In this document: positions 36,680-48,419 of the stretch, in pieces | Layout: the number at the start of each line of letters is the position of its first letter | Numbering within the stretch: position 1 is the first letter of the stretch | NCBI GenBank assembly: GCA_958496175.1 | Contig: OY292275.1 | Span: 32,937,701 to 33,001,700 of the forward strand | Direction: 5' to 3' | Length of the DNA: 64,000 bases | DNA from: Sisyra terminalis | Lineage: Eukaryota > Arthropoda > Insecta > Neuroptera > Sisyridae | Program-made: the position numbers and the translations under genes | The notes under the pieces: generated by a model | The model's input: only the letters and a program-made list of their open reading frames with translations | Database searches by the model: none | What the model was told of the DNA's origin: nothing

Positions 36680-37330
36680 AATAGCGTCGAACATGTCAAA
36701 TTTTGTGTTCAAAAAGTACGACTCAGGGACAGGATTTATTTTCAACAGCATTGTCGTTTAAACAAAAAAAGCTGTGGAATCTCATCGCATGCTTGTTGAA
36801 GTTAAAGTTGGGCATACTCTTAGGAAATCTCAGTGTTTTGACGGGCTTAAAAAAATTTAAAAATGGTGATATTGACTTGGAGAGGGAAAAACGTAGAAGA
36901 GCACCGAAAAAGTTTGAAAGACATTTAACTATAAGAATTGTTGGATGAGAATAGTAATGCAACAACGACTTGTGATAGTAGACTTGAACCAAGCTTTAGC
37001 GCGAAAAAGACTTGGAATATCAAAATAGGCAAAACAAAGTGATTTCGCTGCATAATAATTCCCCTGGCCACACAGAAAGTCGAGTAAAAGATATGATTAG
37101 GATATCCATTTGGGAAATACTTTCGTATGTAGCTTAACTCCAAGACTTGAATCCTTCAGTTAATTATTTATGTGGACTGATGGGATACGCACTAGTTGAG
37201 CAGCTCTTCACATCTTACAAAGATCTACAAAAATGACTCCATTACGGGTTTTGCTCCAAAAATGAAATTTTTGTTTGTTATGGTATCAATAAATTGTCAG
37301 AACGATGGTAAAAATGTATAGTTAATAGAG
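36680..37330 (+). pseudogene. Dead mariner-family transposase
   Basis: Several frames together give the order of a mariner transposase. The N-terminal DNA-binding region has AVESHRMLVEVKVGHTLRKS (from 36764), KKFKNGDIDLEREK and a PPKKFE-like APKKFE. A LDEN piece follows. After a large internal gap come DLNQALARKR, KVISLHNNSPGHTESRVKDM (the LHDNARPH region, second catalytic Asp changed to Asn), a decayed YSPDLxPxDY region, ALVEQLFTSYKDLQK and GINKLSERW near the C-terminus. Many stops and frameshifts plus loss of the central catalytic part make it inactive. Terminal repeats were not found. Confidence 0.85.
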
Positions 37331-37812
37331 GGAATTATCTTCAATAAAATAAGTTTTTTCATTTAGAAATAATAAATGCTTATTTTTAAGACAAAAATCT
37401 GGTTTCATATTTCCACATCTAGTATATACAAATTTTTTTAAATATACCTAACCATAGGTACTTATAGCATTAGTCAGGCTTAAGCAAGGATCAGAATCAA
37501 TGATTCAATGATAAAAATTTAATAATTTTACTAATTCTAAACAAAAATACTCTTAACAGTTAGTGTAAAAATAATTAATAATGAAAATATTAAAAACTCT
37601 AGGTCTACAAAACCTTCATCATTCACAGCAAAGCTGAAGACGTTTTAATCCGGTTGATCACCATAAAATAAAGAAGCAAATATTATTTAAATTTTCAACC
37701 AAAAAAGTTCACAAAGAATAATAGGCAATACAGTAGTGGTAATAATAGTTCCCAATCTCCCATTACTCGCTCTTCAGCTAATGATTCAATTATCGCACGT
37801 ATTTGTATATAA

Positions 37813-38051
37813 TACAGTGAATTTATATTAGAATATATTCTCACTGGTGAAAATATGTTAGGTAGATATATTAGGTATATTAATATATTAGGTAGACCTT
37901 AGCGAATTAAAAAATAATAGAAGTGCCTGTATGTATATAGAGACAGTGTATAGGCCTTCCCTCCGTGAATTATTTTTTAAATCACTAAGGTCTACCTAAT
38001 ACATAGTATCTCTATCTAATATATTTTCACTGGTAATACAAATTCACTGTA
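37813..38051. mobile_element. TA-flanked foldback MITE
   Basis: TACAGTGAATTTATATTA at the left is matched inverted by AATTCACTGTA at the right. Inner matches include ATTAGGTAGACCTTAG against CTAAGGTCTACCTAAT and AATTAAAAAATAAT against ATTATTTTTTAA. The element is nearly all hairpin and non-coding. Confidence 0.8.
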
Positions 38052-38990
38052 ACTTACACACTCATTTGTTTTTGATGACTAACATGCACTTTCAGCGGAT
38101 TTTTGGTCAGACTTAATGAAGAAATCAGTATTTATAAAAAAACGGTGAAGTAATACTTCTATAGGTTGATTGATTTGAAAAAGAAATAATTTATAACACA
38201 GAGAAGTCCATATATCGTAGTATTTTTCAAATATATTCTCTGAGAACAGAATTTATTTATGTAATCGCTAAACTTAAAAAAAATGTAAACGAAAAATATT
38301 GCATGTCTCAAAACTTAAACGACATGTTTTATTCAAAGCAATTTTTGTTGAAAGTATTTTTTAGGTTCTACTTATTTTTAGTTTTCTACCACGTTGACAA
38401 GTTAACGAGAAAAGAACAAACTTTTTGCTACTTCAAAAGGCCATAGTCCATCAACTATTGGTTTAAATTAAAAAGTTAAGTTGAACCTTTTTTTCCATTT
38501 CTCAAGATCTATCGACATCTCACGTATTAGACCTTTGTTGCACTGAAGTTTTGTCATTCTTTAGTTTGACCATTGGTCTGCCACCTCTAACTTATTTTTC
38601 CGCAATTTCTTTAAATAACTTCTTTCAAATTCAAAGACTAACTTGGGTCAAACATGAGAGGTTTATCTTTAGGTGGGGTGCGAAAATAACCAATAACCAC
38701 TAATAGGTTTATTTGGAATAAAACATAAAAACTTTAAAAACAGACATACTTCTTTCGAATCCCAGAATTGTTTGAGAATCTTGGAGCAAAATAGCCGACG
38801 TATACCTCGGTATAGTAAGACAAACCTGAAAATGCACTATCTAACTCAATTAAGAAAGCAGTGAATAGTCGTTAATTTTTTATCTATTTTCCTGATTGTG
38901 GTACAATCGTAATAATTACACGCATTTTGCTTAATAATAGCAAAAAAAAGAGTGTTTAAAAAAAAACATTTAACGAATTCTTCCTGTCTC
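38052..38990. other. AT-rich intergenic DNA
   Basis: No gene or element recognised. Confidence 0.3.
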
Positions 38991-38994
38991 AAGT

Positions 38995-39202
38995 CACTTT
39001 TAGAACAGTCAAATCTAGTGACGTTGCATTTTCTACTTTGTTTTTAATTTAATTCGCAAAAAAATCGGCTCATTATGAAAATGTAGCCATAATAGAGAAA
39101 ATTAATACATATTAGAATTGAATTAACAAAAAAATCACGAATAGAATAAAAAACAAAGTTGAAAATGTAACGTTGCCAGATTTGATTGTACTATAAAAGG
39201 AA
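38995..39202. mobile_element. Short MITE (GCAACGTCGCATTTTCTAC family), copy 2
   Basis: CTTTTAGAACAGTCAAATCT leads into GTGACGTTGCATTTTCTACT, and AATGTAACGTTGCCAGATTT is the inverted partner on the right. It is collinear with 21139-21322 but with a longer centre. Confidence 0.75.
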
Positions 39203-39434
39203 TTTTAACTTTCTACCTATCTTATTTTTATTTAGCATCGGTTTTTATTTTATTATTTATTATTGTCGATCGATATATTGACTGGGCCATGAGTGACGTC
39301 CTTGGTGCAATGGAGACAGTATATTATTTTCATATTTGAAGTTACACTTCTTTAGGTGTATCATGAGAGAGAAAAATAATTGGCGTTACAAATATTGTAA
39401 TGGAAGTCGGCTACTCTGGGCGCTATGTTAATTG

Positions 39435-39437
<3 letters not shown>

Positions 39438-39491
<54 letters not shown>
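39438..39491. repeat. (TA)27 microsatellite
   Basis: An uninterrupted TA run of 54 bp, followed 14 bp later by a short CCATGGAT tandem pair. A run this long is likely length-polymorphic and can extrude as a cruciform. Confidence 0.95.
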
Positions 39492-39494
<3 letters not shown>

Positions 39495-42400
39495 ATAGTA
39501 CTAATCCATGGATCCATGGATAGAGCTAAATTATTGTAAAAATTTTAAAAAAATTGTAGTCAGAAATTAAAGAAATAAATTAATATATTAATGCCTATTT
39601 TTTTCAATTGTCAATTTTTAAATACTATTAGCAAGAACTTTTTTCTACAACTATTTCATTATTTTATAATTATTTGTTTCTTTGTCTCCTATTATTTTTG
39701 GAATTTGATATTCATTAAAGTAACTTAACCGTATGTCTACTGCATTAATCGTTATTTGTATTAATTATATTTACATATTTTTGGTTAAATCTACTTAAAC
39801 ACAAATCAACAATCAATATAAGTTACCACATATATTCCTTTATTTGGATATTTTTTTAATTATTTATAACAAATACTTTGTACTATGCAAATTGTTATTA
39901 ACATGCATAAGAAAACATACTTTAACAGCCTCCTGTAGTTCATATCTTGTTTGGCGCTGCAGTCACACACGCACACAGCGAATGCGTTCGTCCATTTTGT
40001 GAGTTCGTATATTTATGTCTTTTTCGATACCCGATAATTAAATAACTATTACTCGATTATTCGATAATTTAGGGTTTTTAATCGAATTTAGTCAGTTTTT
40101 CTTTTTTAAAATCAATTTTTGGTCCATTCCTTTCAAATTACTCTTTCCATTTGAAAATTTGTTGAAAGATTTTGGAAATTTCACCACAAAAAGTACACAT
40201 AAAAATACGTGTTAAACGTTAGTGTATTTATAATAGGCATTATAAGGATTCTACTTTTCATATTCTACTACGGAAGTGTAACTTTATACTGTTATTTTTC
40301 TTTTTAAACTCTAAAGTGAGAAAAAATAAGGAAAGTAGAAATATTAAAATAGGATTTAAGAATGATAAATAAATACTCTGAAATTTTTCAAAAGTTTATG
40401 AAAGGCATAGTATATATACAACATACAATGTTGAAATGCTTTTAGTGTTTTTATTTCTCATTTTGCTGCTTAGTTGTATTATTTTTGACATTAAAGTGAC
40501 ATCATCAAATATATTATGAAACTGAAACTGAGATAATCTTATAAAACGACGGGTTCCAATATCAAAAGTATATTTTCCCCTACGGCACTTTATTTTTATT
40601 TGTGGTTATATAATATAGATTGATAAGTGTTGATAACAGTTATCTCACTTTTCCTTTATATAAAGAAAACATGTTTAACCCTATCTACCTATATTAATGA
40701 CAACTAGAGGTTTTATTTTCCATAACCAATTAGCAATGTAATAATTACTAACAGGAAACTGTCTTTTACAACATAACGTACAATTATCGGAAAATGTAAC
40801 GATAATAAATTTTCCAATAGGTACTAACATAAATTTATGTTTGATCCAATTTATAAGGGTAGGTAACAATTACTGTTTTTTCCGTGCTTGTATTGGTATT
40901 TGATGGAAATAGAAAATTTAATTGTGACACTTATTACATAATATATTTTTTTAATTATATTTTTTATTTATTTCTTCGGTACCTACATAAGTACAAACTT
41001 AATTTCAAAGTAGTTTCATTTTATATTTTTTTGCCCTCAGAAAAATAGGGGAATGTTGAATTATCCTTTAAATAAAATTAATAAAAGTAAATGTACTCTA
41101 AATTCAAAAATATATTGTTAAATCAATTTTATATCTTTCTCTTTTTTCTTTTTGGTAGAGATAATTTAATATTGATTTTTTCCTCTGATTTTCTTCAATT
41201 TATAAAACATAAATGTTCATATCGTTATACGTTATAGCGATTTTATTTTTTCTCTGAAATGTATTTACATTCATTGATTTTCAATAAATTGATACGTTTC
41301 ATTGCATAAACGTATTTTAACCAATACATACAAATATCTCTGCTAAAAAGATGCTTATATTTTGAAAGAAATATTTATGCTTGTTTTATGTTTGTATTAT
41401 TGTATTGTATTAAACATTTTCATTAATTCTTTTAGTTATCTTAGAAACGGATATATGGTATTCAAGCTTATGGTGAGCTTTCTAAAGCAAAAGAAAAGTG
41501 CATTCTATTACAACGACAAGATCTCTCAATTCAAGTGTTTCTTTAACTAAAAATAAGTGAATTAGCTTGTAGGCATTATTACACGCTACTGGAAATATTA
41601 ACTAAATCTTTATTGTCAGTGGTTTCATAATAATGAAGAGAATAAAGGCGACAACAAACTTTATTTCAACAAAGAAATCTTTAACTTTCCACCACACGAG
41701 TTCGTTATACAATAGTTATACAGAGCTATTTATTTAAGATAAATGTTAATTAAATTTTTCAAGCTTTTATGTTGTAAAAAATATTATTTAAATAGTAATT
41801 TTACTTTTTTAAAAACAGTAAGAAACTTTTTTTAAAAAAAAATAATCTTTTTATTATTATTTTAAATAATAAACTGCAGCAACAGTAGGGTTTATTTTAT
41901 ACACATAACCATATTTATATTTCTTAAACTTGTAGTAAGATTATTGATTTCTTTTGATACGATAACATAAGTCATCAAGTTGAGAGTTTGTTTTATGCTA
42001 TTGAACGTACTGAAAAAACTCAAGTGAATTTCTCTAGCACATATTATATTTGACGCCTTGTTAAAATGACCAAATTTTAGTACCGGTAAGTGGATACCTG
42101 TATAAGTGCATTCTATTGTTGTTCTGGTTGTCTATCTCAGCGATTTTTAACAGAAGAGACGCGAAAATGTAATAATTTTTTAAGTTTTTATACCTTAAGA
42201 AATAAAAAAAATATATGCTACTAGTTTTTATAAGCGATTCGTATGTAAGTGATAGATAAATTTAATGATATCTCATTATTCTTAAACATGTATTATTATG
42301 TATGATTAAATGTAACGGTAACGGTGATCTCATAGGTACATTGTAAAAGCTTACTTTAATCTTGGATAGAAGCACAATACTTGATTTTTCATCATCCCGT

Positions 42401-42655
42401 CACTGGAGATTGGTGATCGGCCATAAATGCCACAAAGTGTTGCCAATTGTCACATAATTATCAGCTTTTAACATAATATTTGAGAAATTCTAATTGAAAA
42501 AAAAAACACATGTGTGCATTGTGTAGTTCACACGCCGATGAAGTGAAACCTTCAAAAAAGGTGAACATCAATTGAGACGAATGTAAAATGTTATGAGTAG
42601 GATGATTGTAGAGCGTATTTTACGTTTTATTTACATATATATTACATAAATTTAT
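39492..42655. other. AT-rich intergenic DNA
   Basis: No gene is recognised. Short frames at 40681-40869 (-) and 41362-41550 (+), 62 codons each, lack known domains. A GC-richer patch with CACACACGCACACAGCGAAT lies near 39964. Confidence 0.3.
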
Positions 42656-42661
42656 TCTGAA

Positions 42662-43290
42662 TCAAACTTTGCATTTTCGATAAATGATACGAGAGCTTAT
42701 GATAACTGTAGTATGAAATAAATTCAGTGAGGGTAATGATGCAGGTATCCTTTCATATTTGAAACCATTGTATTTGGACATTGTTGGAACTACATTCTTC
42801 TCGATTGCTTGGAAACACGTACTGCACAGTAAAATATTATCACTTGCATTATAATTTTCAATCATTAACCGTAAAACATCTTCATCTTCATTTCCTGCTC
42901 GTGGTGGTTTTAAGTCTCCTTGGAACCACAATCGTTCACAAACGGAGCACATATGACCGAATATATTATTAAAAAGTTTTTTACGAAATTCTTAATGAGC
43001 AACTTTATTGTGGATAAGGAGTTCGCTGGCTGTACATCCACTTAAGTGACACCTGAAAAATTATATGTAATATCAGAATTAATTTTAAATTAACTTTTAT
43101 TTTAATGAAACTTCATGATTAAGGACGAAATATGCGATTAGAAAATATTAAGTACTGACTAGCATTATTTTCACTATTTTGCACAGTCGAGTCATTATTA
43201 AACATAGTAGAACTATTATTTTTCAAATTTAATAATGATTTTCTGCGTGCACAAAATTCACGAATACGTTCTGTTAAACTTTTTGACGTC
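42662..43290 (-). pseudogene. Helitron-like protein fragment, two exons with probable intron
   Basis: The downstream part (43053 to 42662 on the minus strand) reads CHLSGCTASELLIHNKVAH, one TAA, EFRKKLFNNIFGHMCSVCERLWF, then LCSTCFQAIEKNVVPTMSKY and NGFKYERIPASLPSLN. The spacing of CxxCxRLWF, CxTC and NGFxYxxIPxxLPxL matches the cysteine-rich region just before the helitron-like N-terminal domain of Helitron Rep/helicase proteins. Upstream, 43285 down to about 43165 keeps a frame with SKSLTERIREFCARRKSLL. A GTACTT donor and TTTTTCAG acceptor would join the two parts in frame across a ~110-bp intron (about 43164-43054). The Rep and helicase domains are absent, and the TAA breaks the frame. Confidence 0.7.
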
Positions 43291-43299
43291 TTTATAGCC

Positions 43300-44715
43300 T
43301 TGTTTTTTTTTTACTTTTTTTGATAATCAAGACAATAATCTGCATTCGTTTTCGGCATACTTGAAAATTAATTTTATTAAAATAATTAAAATAATAAATA
43401 ACTATGCAAACAATTACAATAAACGATTTAACATAGTTGTTATTGGTTGCTATGATGACTATTCTCAAATAGCGTAATACGCAGGTGCGCACATCCATAG
43501 GAAATACTAATGTTTCCTACTTCATTCTTTTGCATGTTAAATCTCATAGATTTTATGTTTCTCTTTTTACTGTCGCTTTTTCGTTTCATAGAATTTCAAG
43601 TCACAACGATGCTAAAGAAGTTTTTATTTCAAAATGAAAAGTAACATAATTGATAATTTTGTCATAATTATTGTAATACGTGAGGTTTCACAAAATTTGG
43701 CAAATAAGTGTTAGTTTTCAGTTTTGCTATTTAAATTATTTATGTATTATTGTTACATTTGATTTTTTTTTTTGTACGAATAATATTCTATAATTTTTAG
43801 GAGCGGCGGCTACTAAAAGCTTAAATACAACTGGTCTAGGTAGTTTACTAAAAACAGTTTGAAATTCAAAATTTGTAGTAGTTGATAATATAATTAACAC
43901 TGTTTTAATAGTACGTCCCATCAAAATAATCCCAATATCCAAATATCTCATAAATTCAGTTTTATCGATAGAACTTGAAATTTTTTTGTCGACGAAGTCT
44001 ATAATCAAGCATATTCTTACGATTGAACTTGGCCTCAATTTGCACATTTATATTTTTGATGAAATAACAGTACTTTTTAAAAAGCGATTAATCATCATTA
44101 AAAAGTGATGTTTCCTGCGTTTATGCTAAAGACATTATTTTTTTGCTATGTTATTTTCTGTAGTTTCTTGAACATCAGAAATATTAGAGCGTAAGCTTCG
44201 TTATTCAAAATAAAGGGTTTCTTTCTACAAGTAGAGATGGCGTGACATGCAGTTTTAGTATTTATGGTTCTTATCAGTGGTTCTTACTTTCAACGATACG
44301 AAGCGCTAAAATGAAGTGAAATCATTGTAGTAGTAGTGTACGTTTGATTAACTTTAAACTGAGATTATACCTCTCGTTGTCAATATATAGACATTTCTGA
44401 AATCGGTTCACCAGTTGGTTCTATCGCGATTACTTGGAAACTATTTCAAATTGTAAAAAATCATTGTTTTCTTATTATGTCCTTTGTACACAGACAATTA
44501 AGGTAGACGCAAAATTTCAACTTTCTAAGTGATCTGGAAGTGGGCTAGATTTGTTATCTATGTGTATGTTAGTCAGCCAGGGATAAAATTTCAGATTGTT
44601 TGACCAAATATTTCAATAACTGTTTCAGCTATGTTTATGAAATTTGGATTTCTTGTTAATCTAAGAGAAATTACTATATGAACCAAATGACAAATAGATT
44701 TTGAATCTTTAAGAG
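43300..44715. other. Intergenic DNA with one unassigned open frame
   Basis: A minus-strand frame of 103 codons (44047 down to 43736) is the longest open frame in this part. It begins MCKLRPSSIVRICLIIDFVD and is Lys/Ile-rich with a KLLVAAAPKNYRILF stretch. I see no domain signature, and it may be a decayed transposon ORF or chance. Confidence 0.3.
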
Positions 44716-44721
44716 GTAAAA

Positions 44722-44870
44722 AGTAGGCGACCGAGTGGTCAAGATAGCCGCTTCAAAAGTCCAAAGTTTGATCCTCTATCGAGCAAATTTTCAATATTCT
44801 TCGGTCTATGATTTTTATTAACCCTTGAATTACTAAAAACCTTAAAGCTTTAAAGCGACAAAAAAAAAAG
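44722..44870 (+). mobile_element. tRNA-derived SINE (class II tRNA-like head)
   Basis: AGGCGACCGAGTGGTCAAGA corresponds to the A-box region of a Leu/Ser-type tRNA, and AAGTTTGATCCTC to the B box. Next come the shared body (TCTATGATTTTTATTAACCC, CCTTAAAGCTTTAAAGCGAC) and an A-rich tail of nine or more A. Confidence 0.75.
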
Positions 44871-45130
44871 AATAGAAAATGAGTCCCATTGGTTCTTAAA
44901 ATATAGCACACACGGTTATTGCGTCGACATTTTCTTTTTATTGGCTTCATACGCTGCTGTACTTCTATATACTTTAACGATGTTTTATATTTTAATAGTG
45001 GCATAACCGTGTCGATGAAAACTTACACCTTAAAGATCATATTCTTGTGTTTTCTTAGACTTAAATATGTATACAAAAAAAGTTGTCAAGCAATTTTAAC
45101 TGTTACTTATGTGATTCATTTTTTTAGTTG

Positions 45131-45295
45131 TTGTTTACCGTCGCTTTATAACTATCAAGGTCTTTAGTGACTCTTGGGTTAGTAAAAAACCGTAAATCGA
45201 GAAATATCGCTATAAAATTTGTTCGATACGAGATTCAAACCCAACACCTACCAGTTTTGAAGTGGCCACCTTGACCACTCGGCCACCAGTAGGCT
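45131..45295 (-). mobile_element. tRNA-derived SINE, well-preserved copy
   Basis: On the minus strand it begins GCCTACTGGTGGCCGAGTGG and TCAAGGTGGCCACTTCAAAA, with B box GGGTTTGAATCTC. The body includes ATTTCTCGATTTACGGTTTT and ends TATAAAGCGACGG. This is the cleanest head in the window. It faces the 44722 copy. Confidence 0.8.
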
Positions 45296-46231
45296 TTGTG
45301 ATTCTTTGTTCCTGCGAATTATGTATAGGAGGTTTTACCTATAAAGCCCTGTAAATACCATATTATAAAAAAAATTAAATAATGATAGACTGATAAATAT
45401 ATTGATTAATATTGATAGTTCAAGGCACAATATAAGGGATAAAATGGATACATTTTAAATGAAATATAAAACTTACATATTGGTCTTAAAAAGCTTTAAA
45501 AAAAGGTATGCTAAGAGAAACTTACAGTTTTGATCGAATTTGGTCATGAAACTTTTCTAATATTGCCTGCTTAAATTCAATGGTTTTTGTGACAAAGTAT
45601 ATACTAAAAAAATTAATAATTACCACATATTTTGAAATATATTAAATGATGATACAATTTGAAAAAAATGAAGGACAAACTTCCAACTCTTCAAACAAAC
45701 TAATCAATTTTAAATGAGAAAACTTTTATTGTTGAAAAAGGTGGTAAATTTATGATTTATGCTTCTCCTATATGTCATATTTTATCAACATTATCAATAA
45801 ATATTTGTATATTTTGTTTAGAAATAGGTACAACGTTTCCCTAAAGGACTGACCGTTAATGTACCTAAGCAATTATTAGTCCATAAACATCTATTTTTAG
45901 TCTCTGTATCATAGTTATAGTGTAATTAATCAATAATAAACACCAAACTCAACCAAACAAAGGTTTAATTTTTAGACAACTTGCTCAAGAAACTATTTTC
46001 TATGTTTAAAAACATATAAATAAATTATGTGTATAATATAAGCTCAAAAACTAAATTTATTTTTAATATTTTAATCACATTATAGTTTTAAAAAGAAATA
46101 AAACAAAATCGAACTAAAGATTGACTTTTTGAGCTTTTTAGTTTCGCCGGAATTATAATAGGTTGGAACGAAAAAATCAACTAGAGCTTATAAAAGTATG
46201 GAAACCAAGGAATATTAGAAAATTAGTTATC

Positions 46232-46297
46232 TTGAAGTTCGAACCCAATATCTACTAATTTTAGCGCGACCACCTAGACCACTCGTCCATTAGTAGT
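46232..46297 (-). mobile_element. tRNA-derived SINE, head only
   Basis: Only the tRNA-like part is recognisable (minus strand ACTACTAATGGACGAGTGGT, then GGGTTCGAACTTC as B box). The body is replaced by unrelated sequence. The B box here is the closest to the canonical GGTTCGANNCC. Confidence 0.65.
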
Positions 46298-47463
46298 TTT
46301 TGTAAACTTTTTCTATACCTTAATCAATTATTCTTGAAGTATTATTGAACTTTGTTGTTAAACAATTGAGAAAACAACTTTTTTTTTTTGTTAAATAAAA
46401 AAGTCAAGTTAATGTTTTATTATTAAGGAAAAAAGTCAAAAAAATAAACAAAAAATATATCATTTTCATTCTTAAGTAAAACAAAAACAATGTCGTACCA
46501 ACATTATCGTAAAATAACAAAAAATGTTACAACAGTGAAATTTACTCTCCCTGTAGCATTAAGATAAATCAATATAGGTGAAATGAACATTATGAATAAG
46601 AAAATAAACATTTTATTAAGTTAACAAGAAACATAATCGCAACTGTTATTTATTTTTGCATAATATATCATTGAAAATATACTTACCGTTGAAATTAGTA
46701 AACTTGATTGGAAAAACATCATTTCGATCAGCCAAAGCTTAAGGTTGAAGAGAAAATATAGGCAAGATGAAACTGGCCTCAAGCCAATCAATTTATCACT
46801 TTGCACTTACAGTTTGAATGTATATATAGTCTATATAATATGTATTCGGTTTGGAACTCAATATAGTATAATTTGTTTAACGTCGCAATAAATTTCCGAA
46901 TATTAAACATCTGCAAACTTAATAGGCTATTTTGAAATTAATTATAAATCAATTAAAAAAAAACGTTAAAACGTGAAAATTAATATCAAGGCAAGCAAAA
47001 ACTTTACCATACAATTTATTAATATGTAAATACCTCAATTATTCGAGGTGAGCGGACATCGCTGGGAAAAGTTTCTCGTAAAAATTTATCTCAAATTTTT
47101 ATGGTTTAATATTTAGAATCTGGTTGTTGAATTATTTTAATTATGTTTCAGCATTTTTTTGTAGATGAACAAAATGGATGCTTGTTTTTGCAAAAATATC
47201 TAAATATAAACCACAGAGACATTTTTAACTCGTTTTTACAAACCCACCTCTTCACCCTCCTATAATATCATATGCTTTAAAAAAATATTGTCTGCTCATT
47301 AATGAGTTATTAAAACGAATATCGTTTTATTGATTTATTTTATTTTTTTAGTATGGAAATATGTAGGGTCTTTGGTTAAGTTATGAAAGAATAAAAATTG
47401 CAGGATAGAGGAGGAAGAAGTGAAAATATTATTGAGTCTACTATTATTGAGATTATTAGAAAG

Positions 47464-47632
47464 CCTACTAGTGGCCGAGTGGTCAAGATGACCGCTCCAA
47501 AACTAGTAAGTGTTGGTTTCGAATGTATTGAACAAACTTTGATATGTCTCGATTTACGGATTTTTATTTAACCTAGAGTCGCTAAAGACCTTAGTAGTTA
47601 TCAAGCGACGGTAAAAAACAGTAAAAAAAAGA
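47464..47632 (+). mobile_element. tRNA-derived SINE, full-length copy
   Basis: CCTACTAGTGGCCGAGTGGT, CAAGATGACCGCTCCAAAAC, B box TGGTTTCGAATG, body TCTCGATTTACGGATTTTTA, then TCGCTAAAGACCTTAGTAGT and TATCAAGCGACGG with an A-rich tail. Confidence 0.8.
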
Positions 47633-48419
47633 TAACTAAAAAATGTTAACGTTGCGTATATGAATGGGATTGCAACTCAATAAAATCTCTATTTTGATCG
47701 ATCTTTTTTCAGTTTCGGTTATTTAGTTGGTTAGTGTATCTAAATAGTGTATGTAACTGACCACTCTTTGCTCATTCCATATGGTTGACGAAAATCGGTA
47801 AAGAGTTTTTCTAATTAGGCATTTAAATTGCAGTAAACCATTACTTGTAGAACCACAGCGACCAAATCCTAAATGCTATTTTGGTAAACTAAGAGTTGGT
47901 TAATTTGATATAGTTATTTTTTTTTATTTTGTGACGATTATACCAAAAGAGCTACATTTGTCAAAGTTGTCAAAGACATTCATGCAATAAACGCAATATT
48001 TTCAATTAATAGAAGTAAATTATAGTACATAATGTGTGAATTAATTATTGATGTTACATATGAACAAAACGTTTAGTATTACATACGTGAGTTTCCTATC
48101 AGTATGCCATATTTTCCTGTAAGTTTGATTAACGTGTTTTTAATTTGTTGGGGTCGAAATTCTACAAACACAATTTGCATTTCTCATTATATTTTGAGAA
48201 TACGTATTGGTGTCAAAATTCAAAAAGTACTTTAGCTTTTACCGTTTCACTTGAGAGATTTCCCCCTTTTCATTGCAAAATTTGAAATAATAAAGGTTCA
48301 AAATGATTAGAGTATTGCGACATGATATCTGGGTTTTAAATTATAAATAGAAGCACACATTCCAGAAAACATCTTTGAAATAATTACTGTAAAAGTAATT
48401 GCAGGAATTGTAAGAATTT

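Noticed and set aside
36703..36948. 81-codon plus-strand frame and its two antisense partners as genes
   Set aside because: They are frame fragments of the dead mariner transposase.
44722..47632. Functional tRNA-Leu/Ser genes at the SINE heads
   Set aside because: Acceptor and anticodon stems do not form properly and the sequence continues into a shared SINE body with A-rich tail.
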